Assembly (NCBI RefSeq): GCF_000152625.1
Contig: NZ_CH724156.1
Location: 2,968,602-3,032,601, forward strand
Direction: 5' to 3'
Source of the DNA: Roseovarius nubinhibens ISM
GTDB lineage: Bacteria > Pseudomonadota > Alphaproteobacteria > Rhodobacterales > Rhodobacteraceae
Length of the DNA: 64,000 nt
Below the pieces are notes generated by a model that ran no database searches, was not told the DNA's origin, and was given only the letters and a program-made list of their open reading frames with translations. A program made the translations under genes and the position numbers. Positions 24,750 through 34,031 of the stretch are shown one piece after another (the first letter of the stretch is position 1; each line of letters starts with the position of its first letter).

Positions 24750-27700
24750 ATGGCTATTGATAGAACCGATTTGGGCGCGGGTGTTGTCGAAGGCGACGCG
24801 CTGGACAATGAAATCAACGCAACCACCCCGGCGGATGCCGAAGGCGACCGGATCGACGGCGGCGACGCGAGCCTCGCCGGTGAAAGCGGCGACGACGATA
24901 TCGTGAACGCGGGCGACGGCAATGACACGGTCTCGGCCGGTGCGGGCGATGACGAGGTCTTTGGCGGGGCGGGCGACGACGAGATCGACGGCGGCGCGGG
25001 CAATGATCTGCTGCTCGGTGATCGGGATATCAATGACAATATCGAGGCGCGCGGCGCCTTCCGCTGGGATCAGGCGCCGGACCCGGATGGCGATGACGGC
25101 ACCGCGGGGATCGACACGCAAGACGATCTCAACGGTCACACCCAGAGCGTGGGCAATGTCGATGTGACCTTCACCGCCCATAACAGCGGCAGCAATGACA
25201 CGGTGTTCCGTGGCGATTACGTCGATTTCGACGGGGTCGATGCGGGCGCGGGCGACGTGAACCCGAACAGCTCGCTCGACAACGTGCTGGGCGGCGCGGG
25301 CAACAGTTCGACCTACAAGTTCGACTTCTCCGACTCGGTCGAGAATGTTTCCTTCCGGATCAATGACATCGACGGCGATGGTATTGTGAAAATCACGGCT
25401 TTCGACGCCGATGGCAATCCGATCGTGGTGAACCTCAGCGGCGGGTCGAACCTGACCATGCTGGACACGGATTCGGTGGCCGGTGTGGACACGGCCGACA
25501 GCAATGGCGGCTATGGCGACGACAGCGCGGCGGAATATTCGGTGCTCGTCGATATCCCCGGCCCGGTGTCGAAGATCGTGGTGGAGCACAGCCAGGATGG
25601 CAACGCCACCTCGGGCATCCGCATGTCGGACATCTATTTCGACCAGGAGCCGGTGATTGCCGAGGGTGATGACACGCTCAGCGGTGGCGAGGGCGATGAC
25701 ACGCTGCTCGGCGAGGGCGGCAATGACGTGCTCACCGGGGGCGAAGGCGCCGATGTGATCGACGGCGGCGATGGCGCCGACACGATCATGGGCGGCAGTG
25801 ACGGCGACGTGGTCGATGGCGGCTCGGGCGGTGATGACAATGACACGCTCGACCTGCGCGGTCTCGGCCCGGTGGAAATCGTCAACGAGACCACGGATGC
25901 CGATGGCAATTCGACCAGCGGCACGGTCAATTTCCTCGACGGCGATGGCAATGTGACCGGCAGCATGGAGTTTGCCGAGATCGAAACCATTCTCACCGAT
26001 CCGGCGGCCCCGGATGGGATCGTGTCGGGCACGGCGGGCGACGATGTCATCGACACCGGCTATACCGGCGATCCCGATGGCGACATGATCGACAATGAAG
26101 ACGCGATCATCGCGGGCGAAGCCCCGAATGACGACATCGTGCGCGCCGGCGACGGCAACGACCATGTGCTCGCCGGTCTGGGCGATGACGATGTCGAAGG
26201 CGGCGCGGGCAATGACACGCTCGACGGTGGTGTCGGCGACGATTCCCTCGACGGTGGCACGGGCAATGACTCGCTTCTGGGCGGGGCAGGCAATGACACG
26301 CTGATCGGTGGCGATGGTCGTGACACGGCCCTTGGCGGTGACGGCGATGACGTGATCGACACCGGGTCGGATTTCACCACCCGTCCCTTCCCGCTGCCCG
26401 ATGACGGCTATAACGATCCCTTTGATGTGCCGGCGGATACCGACACCGAAGACGACCGCGATTATGTCGATGGCGGCGCGGGCAATGACACGATCAGCAC
26501 CGGCGACGACCGCGACACGATCCTTGGCGGTGCCGGCAATGACGTGATCGACGGCGGTCTCGACGATGACGATATCAATGGCGGCGACGGCGATGATTAC
26601 ATCATCGCGGGCGAAGGCAGCGATACCGTCCTTGGCGGTGCTGGCAATGACACGATCTATGGCGGCGTGAACAACGAGGCGGCCAATGTGCCGGACGATC
26701 GCGATCCCGAACTCGACAATGGCGACGATTATATCGACGGCGGCGCGGGCGATGACCTGATCTTTGGCGAGGATGACAATGACACCATCCTCGGCGGTGA
26801 GGGCAATGACACGATCGACGGCGGCATCGACGATGATTTCATCCGCGGTCAGGATGGCGATGACAGCATCCTTGGCGGTCATGGCAATGACTCGCTGCGT
26901 GGCGGCAATGGCGATGACACGATCCTTGGCGGTGACGGCAATGACGTGATCGAAGGCCGGGCCGACAATGACCTGATCATCGGCGGGGCCGGGGCCGACA
27001 CCATGTCGGGCGACACCGGGCGCGACACCTTCATCATCGGGTCGGCCGAAGATGGCTATGGCGACATTGCCGATGGTGGCGCGGGCGGCGACGATTACGA
27101 CACGCTCGACCTGTCGGCCATTGGCCGGGACAATTTCGAAGTGGTGAACGAGACCGTCGATGCCGATGGCAACTCGACCAGCGGCACGGTCAACTTCCTC
27201 GACACCGATGGCAATGTCACCGGCTCGATGGAATTTGCAGAGATCGAGAAGATCATTCCCTGCTTTACCCCGGGCACGATGATTGCGACGCCGAAAGGCG
27301 AGCGCAAGGTCGAAGACCTCGAGGTTGGCGACAAGGTGATCACCCGCGACAATGGTCTGCAGGAGATCCGCTGGATCGGCCGTCGCGATCTGGAAGGGCG
27401 TGAGCTCTTGCAAGCGCCGCAGCTCAAGCCGGTTCTGATCCGGGCCGGGGCGCTCGGCCGGGGTCTGCCGGAGACCGATCTTCTGGTCAGCCCGAACCAC
27501 CGGGTTCTCATCAACAATGAGAAATCGGCGCTCTATTTCGACGAGCGTGAAGTTCTGGTCGCGGCCAAGCACCTGACCTCGCTGGATGGTGTGGATCATG
27601 TGGACACGGATGAGGTGAGCTACATTCACTTCATGTTCGATCAGCACGAAGTGGTGCTGTCGAACGGGTCCTGGACCGAGAGCTTCCAGCCGGGTGAGCA

Positions 27701-27842
27701 GACGCTGGGCGATATGGACACGGCACAGCGCGAAGAGATCTACACGCTCTTCCCGGAACTGCGTCAGGCCGAGGGCATCAACGCCTATCAATCGGCGCGC
27801 CGGTCGCTCAAGAAGCACGAAGCCCGTCTTTTGACACAATAA
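24750..27842 (+). CDS. Large RTX (calcium-binding repeat) protein with C-terminal Hint domain
   Basis: A 1030-residue acidic protein; ATG 24750 follows GAGGAG. There is no signal peptide, as expected for type I secretion. Nonapeptide RTX repeats (GGAGNDTLDGG type) fill about residues 45-90, 305-355 and 430-770 and would fold as calcium-binding beta-rolls. Residues ~92-300 are a non-repeat beta-rich region (FRWDQAPDPDGDDG to ATSGIRMSDIYFDQ). Residues 838-1030 are a Hint_2 domain starting Cys838 (CFTPGTMIATPKGERKVEDL) with SPNHRVLI and HEVVLSNGSWTESFQPG. A segment at ~353-420 is repeated just before the Hint (772-837). Probably an exported or surface protein; no secretion genes are nearby. Confidence 0.9.
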   Translation: MAIDRTDLGAGVVEGDALDNEINATTPADAEGDRIDGGDASLAGESGDDDIVNAGDGNDTVSAGAGDDEVFGGAGDDEIDGGAGNDLLLGDRDINDNIEARGAFRWDQAPDPDGDDGTAGIDTQDDLNGHTQSVGNVDVTFTAHNSGSNDTVFRGDYVDFDGVDAGAGDVNPNSSLDNVLGGAGNSSTYKFDFSDSVENVSFRINDIDGDGIVKITAFDADGNPIVVNLSGGSNLTMLDTDSVAGVDTADSNGGYGDDSAAEYSVLVDIPGPVSKIVVEHSQDGNATSGIRMSDIYFDQEPVIAEGDDTLSGGEGDDTLLGEGGNDVLTGGEGADVIDGGDGADTIMGGSDGDVVDGGSGGDDNDTLDLRGLGPVEIVNETTDADGNSTSGTVNFLDGDGNVTGSMEFAEIETILTDPAAPDGIVSGTAGDDVIDTGYTGDPDGDMIDNEDAIIAGEAPNDDIVRAGDGNDHVLAGLGDDDVEGGAGNDTLDGGVGDDSLDGGTGNDSLLGGAGNDTLIGGDGRDTALGGDGDDVIDTGSDFTTRPFPLPDDGYNDPFDVPADTDTEDDRDYVDGGAGNDTISTGDDRDTILGGAGNDVIDGGLDDDDINGGDGDDYIIAGEGSDTVLGGAGNDTIYGGVNNEAANVPDDRDPELDNGDDYIDGGAGDDLIFGEDDNDTILGGEGNDTIDGGIDDDFIRGQDGDDSILGGHGNDSLRGGNGDDTILGGDGNDVIEGRADNDLIIGGAGADTMSGDTGRDTFIIGSAEDGYGDIADGGAGGDDYDTLDLSAIGRDNFEVVNETVDADGNSTSGTVNFLDTDGNVTGSMEFAEIEKIIPCFTPGTMIATPKGERKVEDLEVGDKVITRDNGLQEIRWIGRRDLEGRELLQAPQLKPVLIRAGALGRGLPETDLLVSPNHRVLINNEKSALYFDEREVLVAAKHLTSLDGVDHVDTDEVSYIHFMFDQHEVVLSNGSWTESFQPGEQTLGDMDTAQREEIYTLFPELRQAEGINAYQSARRSLKKHEARLLTQ

Positions 27843-27855
27843 GCTATGCAGCCGG

Positions 27856-27880
27856 ACCGGTCCGCACCCCGCGGACCGGT
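27856..27880 (+). other. GC-rich hairpin after the first RTX-Hint gene
   Basis: ACCGGTCCGC (27856-27865) pairs perfectly with GCGGACCGGT (27871-27880) around ACCCC. No U-tract follows. It precedes the true terminator by about 40 bp. Confidence 0.6.
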
Positions 27881-27921
27881 TCACGGAATCGGTTGCGGGG
27901 GCTCAAAATCGGTTTCGAGGA

Positions 27922-27956
27922 AACAATCCCGGCAAATTGCCGGGATTGTTTTGTTT
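27922..27956 (+). terminator. Rho-independent terminator of the first RTX-Hint gene
   Basis: AACAATCCCGGC (27922-27933) pairs perfectly with GCCGGGATTGTT (27939-27950), then TTGTTTATTT. It separates the two tandem RTX-Hint genes into different transcripts. Confidence 0.9.
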
Positions 27957-28113
27957 ATTTGCGTCAATTTGGTCAAAAAACAAAGAAAATGCGGTGAGAC
28001 TGTGGCGTTTCCCTTAGGCGGAACGCGAAGGGGGCTGTATATTGATCCGGTGATGAGTTTTATCCGGTGATTGTCAGTGTTTCCCTCACCGGATGTTTTT
28101 TGGAGTATGAGTG

Positions 28114-30627
28114 ATGGCGGATATTCCCGGCACCAGTGGGCAAGACACCCTTATCGGAACGAATGACGCGGATCAGATCACTGGCGGTGCCGGTGACGAC
28201 GCGATTTCGGGCGAAGGGGGCAACGACAGTATTCTCGGGCAAGGCGGCAATGACACGCTCTTTGGCGATCAGGGGCAGGGTGCGGCCTTTGGCACAGATG
28301 CCGCGCCGCTGACGCTGTTCCGGTCCAACCTCGTTTCCGACAGTTCCTCGGGCAACAACAACGCCAAGGTCGGCGATGTTGCGATTTATAAGAACGTCAC
28401 GACGCTGGCGGATGGCACGTCGGTCTCGGCGCGTATCACCTTGGTCGGTGTCAGCAACACCAACCTCGCGGTGGATTTGAGCGGCGGCACAGGGTTCGAG
28501 CTGTTGCTCAACGGGACCCACAACGCGAGCATGGTGGGTGAAACGGCCAGTTTCCGGATGGAGTTTTTCAATCCGGCCACGGGCGAGCCGGTGTCGATCA
28601 ACACCACGGCCACGGTGAACGACCTCGACCGAAACGGCACCAATGACCAAGAATCGGTCACCTACGACGTCTCGCAAGTGTCGGCCTTTGCGACCTCGCC
28701 GGATACCTCGCTCAGCGTGTCTTCGATCGATGGCAAATTGCGCGCCGCAGGGACGGAGACCAACGATCCGAACGATCAGGATGCGTGGTTCTCGGTTCTT
28801 CTCGAAAACCAGAGCTCGCTTGATTTCACGCTCGAGACGCGGAGCGGCCAGTCCGGCTTTACCTTCAGCGGCGACCTGATCGACGACGCGATCATCACGG
28901 AGACCAGCACGGGCGATGACACCATTGACGGTGGCGATGGTCACGACCTGATCTTTGGTCAGGCTGGCGATGACTGTCTGATCGGCGGCGCGGGCGACGA
29001 CACGATCTTTGGCGACGAAGCCGAAAGCGGCGGCGCCGGGCAGGATGCCTCGGCGCTGTTCCTGTCGCGGAACAATGTCGTCTCGGACACCTCCAGCAAC
29101 AACCTGGCCAAGCTTGGCGATCAGGCGGTCTATAAGGACATCGCGACCCTCGCAGATGGCACGTCGGTGTCAGGCCGTCTCATCCTTGTGGCGGTAAGCA
29201 ACAGCGATCTCGATGTCGATATAACCGGTTCGACCGCCGGGGCCGAAATCCGCCTCAACGGGTCGGAGGATGCGGCGATGCGCGGCGAGACCGCGTCGTT
29301 CCGGCTCGAGTTCTTCAACCCGACCACGGGCGAGCCGGTGATTTTGAACTCGACCGCCACGTTCAATGACATCGACAATTTCAACAACAGCAGCACCAAC
29401 CAGGAATCGGTCAGGATCGATTCCAATAGTTTCAAATCCTATGCGGTGGCGTCGAACAGCTCGCTCAGCCTCACAACCAACGGGAGTTCGGTGACCGCTG
29501 GCGGCACCCAGACCAATTCGCCGGATGATCAGGACGCCTGGTTCTCGGCCGAGTTCGAAAACCGCGCCTTCATCGAGTTCACCCTCGGCACGCGGTCCGT
29601 CAACTCGGGCTTTACCCTGAGCGGCGATTTGATCGACGACGCCACTGAGACGGCGTTTGAAGGCGGTGACGACAAGATCGACGGCGGCGATGGCAATGAC
29701 TTTCTCGCCGGGCAGGGCGGCAATGACAGCATCACCGGCGGCGCGGGCAATGACACGATCCAGGGCGGCACCGGCAGCGACACGATCACCGGCGGCGCGG
29801 GCGACGACCTTATGGAAGGCGGCGACGGGTCGGACCTGTTCCATCTGTCGGTCGCCGGCAATGACACGGTCGTCGGCGGCGAGGATGCCGATGGCAGCGA
29901 TATTGACGTGCTGCGCATCGACAGATGGAACAAGGCCATCTTCCACACCGGTCCGGAATCCGGGCGGGTCGAATTTTACGACGACCTTGGCGGTCTCACC
30001 CATACGCTCCACTTCTCGGAAATCGAGCGGGTCATCTGTTTCACCCCCGGCACGCTGATCGCGACGCCTGAGGGCTGTCGGCCGGTCGAGGATCTGCGCC
30101 CCGGCGATCGGGTGATGACGCGCGACAATGGCATCCGCGAGCTGTGCTGGACCGGGCGCAAGGATCTGACGCCCGCCATGCTCGACGCCAACACGCAGCT
30201 TCGCCCGGTGCGCATCCGCAAGGATTCGCTTGGGCCGGGCCTGCCGGAGCAGGATATGCTGGTGAGCCCCAATCACCGGATGCTTCTGGTCAGTGGCATG
30301 GCCGAGATCATGTTCGGCGAGCGCGAGGTTCTGGTGCCGGCCAAGCATATGACCCGGATCCCTGGGGTGGATCGCGTCGGGCGGGCCGAAGGTGTGAGCT
30401 ATGTCCATGTGATGTGCGAGCAGCATGAGGTGATCCTCGCCAATGGCACCTGGAGCGAGAGCTTTCAGCCCGGCGACGAGGCGATGCGCGCGGTGGAAGA
30501 GGCGCAGCGCGACGAGCTCTATGCGCTTTTCCCCGAGCTGGAGCAGGCCGAGGGTCGGGCCCGCTATCTGTCGGCGCGGATGACGCTGCGCTCGCATGAG
30601 GCGCAGGCCCTGACCAGTCACGCCTGA
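28114..30627 (+). CDS. Second RTX-Hint protein with a duplicated internal module
   Basis: An 837-residue paralogue of the preceding protein. ATG 28114 is preferred over GTG 28111; TGGAG lies upstream. It starts with RTX repeats (~10-55). Then come two homologous copies of a ~230-residue module: LFRSNLVSDSSSG to FTFSGDLIDDAI, and LFLSRNNVVSDTSS to FTLSGDLIDDAT, each followed by RTX repeats. A short pre-Hint strand region leads to a Hint_2 domain from Cys642 (CFTPGTLIATPEGCRPVEDL, SPNHRMLL, HEVILANGTWSESFQPG). No signal peptide. Its 3' end overlaps the convergent gene by 10 bp. Likely type I secreted; the target of the Hint activity is unknown. Confidence 0.9.
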   Translation: MADIPGTSGQDTLIGTNDADQITGGAGDDAISGEGGNDSILGQGGNDTLFGDQGQGAAFGTDAAPLTLFRSNLVSDSSSGNNNAKVGDVAIYKNVTTLADGTSVSARITLVGVSNTNLAVDLSGGTGFELLLNGTHNASMVGETASFRMEFFNPATGEPVSINTTATVNDLDRNGTNDQESVTYDVSQVSAFATSPDTSLSVSSIDGKLRAAGTETNDPNDQDAWFSVLLENQSSLDFTLETRSGQSGFTFSGDLIDDAIITETSTGDDTIDGGDGHDLIFGQAGDDCLIGGAGDDTIFGDEAESGGAGQDASALFLSRNNVVSDTSSNNLAKLGDQAVYKDIATLADGTSVSGRLILVAVSNSDLDVDITGSTAGAEIRLNGSEDAAMRGETASFRLEFFNPTTGEPVILNSTATFNDIDNFNNSSTNQESVRIDSNSFKSYAVASNSSLSLTTNGSSVTAGGTQTNSPDDQDAWFSAEFENRAFIEFTLGTRSVNSGFTLSGDLIDDATETAFEGGDDKIDGGDGNDFLAGQGGNDSITGGAGNDTIQGGTGSDTITGGAGDDLMEGGDGSDLFHLSVAGNDTVVGGEDADGSDIDVLRIDRWNKAIFHTGPESGRVEFYDDLGGLTHTLHFSEIERVICFTPGTLIATPEGCRPVEDLRPGDRVMTRDNGIRELCWTGRKDLTPAMLDANTQLRPVRIRKDSLGPGLPEQDMLVSPNHRMLLVSGMAEIMFGEREVLVPAKHMTRIPGVDRVGRAEGVSYVHVMCEQHEVILANGTWSESFQPGDEAMRAVEEAQRDELYALFPELEQAEGRARYLSARMTLRSHEAQALTSHA

Positions 30628-31208
30628 TCGGGGTTCTCGGCGCGCCAGTTGTTCCAGTCGGCGGGCGTGTCGAGATCGATCAGGGCACGGCGACCGGGGA
30701 GGGCGACGAGACGGGCAGGGTCCTGTTCGAGCAGAGGTCTCGCGCCCCTATCCCCGGTCAGCCGAGTGACTTTCTCGCGTAGCCGCGCGGGCAGCACCAC
30801 CGGATGTCCCGGCGTGCCATCGGCATCGCTGGCGCGGATCACCTGATCCGGGGTTTCGTCATGGGCGGCGATGAGCCGGGCGATGTCCTCGGTCTCGATC
30901 TCTGGCATGTCGGGCAGCAGCACCAGTAGCGCGTGGGATGCAGGCGCCGCCTTTGCCCCATGACGCAGCGAGGCGGACATGCCGTCGGCGGCATCGGGGA
31001 GGATATGCTGTTTGCAATCGAGCCCGAGCAGCGCCACGGCGCGATCCGGCCGGTCCGGGGGCAGGGTGACCAGCACCTCGTATCCGGTGGCCAGCGCCCG
31101 CAGCACCTGACGGCGCAAGAGGGCCACGCCGCCGATTGTCTCCAGCAGCTTGTCGCGCGGCGCCATGCGGGACGAGGCCCCGGCGGCGGGGATGAGAATG
31201 GTCACCAT
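30618..31208 (-). CDS. MobA/MocA-like nucleotidyltransferase
   Basis: A 196-residue NTP-transferase-fold protein. The N-terminal MVTILIPAAGASSRMAPRDKLL (nucleotide-binding G-x-S-x-R-M-x-x-x-K pattern), VLLPDMPEIETEDI and GTPGHPVVLPARL match the MocA/MobA-like group, which attaches CTP or GTP to molybdopterin. That would serve the molybdenum hydroxylase at 8179, but no operon link exists, so the cofactor role is inferred. It overlaps the convergent RTX-Hint gene by 10 bp. Confidence 0.82.
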   Translation of the reverse strand: MVTILIPAAGASSRMAPRDKLLETIGGVALLRRQVLRALATGYEVLVTLPPDRPDRAVALLGLDCKQHILPDAADGMSASLRHGAKAAPASHALLVLLPDMPEIETEDIARLIAAHDETPDQVIRASDADGTPGHPVVLPARLREKVTRLTGDRGARPLLEQDPARLVALPGRRALIDLDTPADWNNWRAENPDQA

Positions 31209-31246
31209 CCCCGCAGCTTTGCCACAGTGGCGCGTCAGGGCAAGCC

Positions 31247-33655
31247 CTAGCCGCGCATCCGGGCGCCATCGGCATCAAAGAGCGGCGTGGTGATGAGCCG
31301 GGCCGGGCACATCTTGCCCAGGATCTCGATCTCGACCGCGAGCCCCTCTTCGGCGCGATTGGCGGGGATCAGCGCCAGCGCGATGGATTTGCCCGCATGG
31401 TGCGAATAGCCGCCCGAGGTGCAGAACCCCTGCACGCTGCCGTCGATCCAGACCGGCTCGTAGCCGTTGGCGTCGGCATCCTCGGCCTCGACCTCGAAAG
31501 CCACGAGCGCACGCTCGGCCCCGGCATCGCGTTCAGCCAGCGCCGCGTCGCGGCCGATGAAGGCCTCGGGCTTTTGCCATTGGATAAAGCGGTCCATGCC
31601 GGTTTCGCCGGGGGTGTAATCGGGCGAAAACTCACTGAGCCAGGAGCCGAAGAATTTGTCCAGCCGCAGCGACATCATCGCCCGCATCCCGAAGGGGCGC
31701 ATGCCATGCGGCTGGCCAGCCTGCCAGAGCGTGTCCCAAAGCGCCCGCTGCGCCATCGGATCGCAGTAGATTTCATAGCCGAGATCGCCGGTATAGCTCA
31801 CCCGTTGCACGAGGCAATCGACCATGCCGATCGTCGCGTGACGCAGATCCATGAAGCGCATGTCGCCGAGGCTGTCGCGGCTCACCGCCATCAGCACATC
31901 GCGGGCCTTGGGGCCGGCGATCTGGAACCCGTTGAGCCGGTCAGAGATGTTTTCGACGGTGACGCCCTCGGCCTCATGCCGCTGGAACCAGCGCATATGG
32001 ACGGCCTGCGCCCCATAGGAGGCGGTGAGCTGAAACGCCTCGTCGGAGAGGCAGGAGACGGTGAAATCGCCAATCAGCCGCCCGGCGGGCGACAGCATCG
32101 GCGTGAGCGAGAGCCGCCCCGGTTTCGGGATGCGCCCCGCCATGATCCGGTTGAGCCAGTCACGCGCCCCGGCGCCGGTCACCAGATATTTGCCGAAGTT
32201 ATGCACCTCGTTGATGCCCACCGCCTCGCGCACGGCGCGGACCTCGCGCGCGGTGGCGTCAAAGGCGTTGGAGCGGCGGAAGGAGGGGGTTTCATAGCGC
32301 GGCTCGTCGCCTTGGGCGAAGTAATTGACCACTTCGAGGCCGAATTGCTGCCCCCAGACCGCGCCCATGCCGTCGAACACGTCATACATCGGCGTCTGGC
32401 GGAAGGGCCGCGCGGCGGGCAGTTCTTCGTTTGGATAGGAGACGGAGAAGCGTTTTTGGTAGTTCTCGATCACCTTGGGACGGGTGTAGCCCGGGGTGAT
32501 CCAATCGCCAAAGCGCGCCACGTCCATCGCCGTCACATCGCGTTCGCATTCGCCCTCGATCATCCATTGCGCCAGCATGAGGCCGACGCCGCCGCCTTGG
32601 CTGAACCCGGCCATGACGCCGCAGGCCGACCAGTAGTTGCGCATCCCCGGCACCGGACCGACCAGCGGGTTGCCATCGGGGGCAAAGGTGAAGGGGCCGT
32701 GGATCACCGTCTTGACCCCGGCGGTTTCCAGCACGGGAAAACGCTTGTAGGCAAAGGCGATGCTGTCCTCGATCTTGTCGAGATCGTCGGGCAAAAGCTC
32801 ATGCCCGAAATCCCATGGCGTGCCGTCGACGGCCCAGGGTTTGCAGGGCTGTTCATAGAAACCGATGCAGAGACCGCGGCCCTCCTGGCGCAGATAGCTT
32901 TCGCCGGCCGGGTCCATCACATGCGGGTGTTCGCTCTCGCGCTCATAGATATCGGCGATCTCGTCGGTGACGATATATTGGTGCTCCATCGGGTGCAGCG
33001 GCAGGTAGACCCCGGCCATCGCCCCCACTTCGCGCGCCCAGAGACCGCCCGCGTTGACGATATGTTCGGCGTGGATCGTGCCCTTTTCGGTGACCACGTC
33101 CCAGGTGCCATCGGGGCGCTGATTGGTCTCAATCACCTTGCAATGGGTTTCGATCGTGGCGCCGCCCATCCGCGCCGCCTTGGCATAGGCATGGGTGGTG
33201 CCGGAGGGGTCGAGATGCCCGTCAAGCGGATCATAGAGCGCGCCGATGATGCCGTCGGTATTGGTGATGGGGGCGATCTTGCGGATCTCTTCAGGGCCGA
33301 CGATTTCAGTCTCGAGCCCCATGTAGCGATGCTTGGCCCGTTCCGCGAGGAGCATGTCGAACCGGTCGCGATTGTCGGCGAGCGTCACGCCGCCCACATG
33401 GTGCAGGCCACAGGACATGCCGGTGATCTCTTCGAGCTCTTTATAGAGCCGGATCGTATAGCCCTGCAGGGCGGCCATGTTGGTGTCGCCATTGAGCGTG
33501 TGAAACCCGCCCGCGGCGTGCCATGTGCTGCCCGAGGTGAGCTCGGACCGCTCGATCAGCATCACATCCGACCAGCCGAGTTTCGTCAGGTGATAGAGAA
33601 CGGAACATCCGACGACACCGCCGCCAATGACGGCAACCCGCGTGGTGGTTTTCAT
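31247..33655 (-). CDS. FAD-dependent oxidoreductase-GcvT fusion (paralogue 2)
   Basis: An 802-residue protein. The start at 33655 gives MKTTTRVAVIGGGVVGCSVL, nearly the same beginning as the divergent neighbour. GGGVVG is at residues 11-16 and His46 in SGSTWHAAGG is the expected covalent-FAD residue. The oxidase part reaches ~425, followed by FAO_M, GcvT and GcvT C-terminal regions (GAVWGQQFGLEVVNYFA, TGDLGYEIYCDP, GGYSHHAGKSIAL). Dimethylglycine, sarcosine or a related N-methyl compound is the likely substrate, with tetrahydrofolate as carbon acceptor. It is divergent from paralogue 3 across 376 bp. Confidence 0.88.
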   Translation of the reverse strand: MKTTTRVAVIGGGVVGCSVLYHLTKLGWSDVMLIERSELTSGSTWHAAGGFHTLNGDTNMAALQGYTIRLYKELEEITGMSCGLHHVGGVTLADNRDRFDMLLAERAKHRYMGLETEIVGPEEIRKIAPITNTDGIIGALYDPLDGHLDPSGTTHAYAKAARMGGATIETHCKVIETNQRPDGTWDVVTEKGTIHAEHIVNAGGLWAREVGAMAGVYLPLHPMEHQYIVTDEIADIYERESEHPHVMDPAGESYLRQEGRGLCIGFYEQPCKPWAVDGTPWDFGHELLPDDLDKIEDSIAFAYKRFPVLETAGVKTVIHGPFTFAPDGNPLVGPVPGMRNYWSACGVMAGFSQGGGVGLMLAQWMIEGECERDVTAMDVARFGDWITPGYTRPKVIENYQKRFSVSYPNEELPAARPFRQTPMYDVFDGMGAVWGQQFGLEVVNYFAQGDEPRYETPSFRRSNAFDATAREVRAVREAVGINEVHNFGKYLVTGAGARDWLNRIMAGRIPKPGRLSLTPMLSPAGRLIGDFTVSCLSDEAFQLTASYGAQAVHMRWFQRHEAEGVTVENISDRLNGFQIAGPKARDVLMAVSRDSLGDMRFMDLRHATIGMVDCLVQRVSYTGDLGYEIYCDPMAQRALWDTLWQAGQPHGMRPFGMRAMMSLRLDKFFGSWLSEFSPDYTPGETGMDRFIQWQKPEAFIGRDAALAERDAGAERALVAFEVEAEDADANGYEPVWIDGSVQGFCTSGGYSHHAGKSIALALIPANRAEEGLAVEIEILGKMCPARLITTPLFDADGARMRG

Positions 33656-34031
33656 GGCAAGACTCCTGTGATGCTTTGCCGCCAACCTGCCGAGAACCAC
33701 GGGCGATGACCGCTTGAATGCGACAGGGTTGGTCGCAAATGGCCGCTGACTGAAAAAGTGAGTGAAAAGCGGTGAGGGCGGTGGAAAGGGCGCGAAAAGG
33801 GATTCGGGCGTTGTGCCGCTTTGGTTCAGGGATTGGTTTAGATTGGGGCGCAATCCGACGGCTGGACTGATCCAAAACCAGACCGAATTGCGAAAAATGG
33901 CCCGAGCCGGCGCGGCGATGTTTCTTTGCGCTTTGGAATTGTCGGCCTGCGACGCAGCATGGCGAAAAACGGCAATAGCGCCGGGGTGAAATACGCAATC
34001 TGCGCCCAGAATGGACCAGTGAGGACACACC
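33656..34031. promoter_or_regulatory. Divergent control region between two FAD-GcvT genes
   Basis: A 376-bp gap that must hold both promoters. No gene is credible in it. The only small symmetry noticed is GCGAC-AGGGTTG-GTCGC near 33720. No clear -35/-10 pair was identified. Confidence 0.5.

Noticed and set aside
25660..27000. Dense short repeats suggesting a CRISPR array or satellite DNA
   Set aside because: The 27-bp period is the coding periodicity of nine-residue RTX repeats in an open frame; there are no unique spacers between identical repeats.
24642..27884. Minus-strand open frame of about 1080 codons across the first RTX gene
   Set aside because: Regular GGxGxD codons make the opposite strand free of stops. 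The translation is a Val/Ile/Ala periodic artefact.
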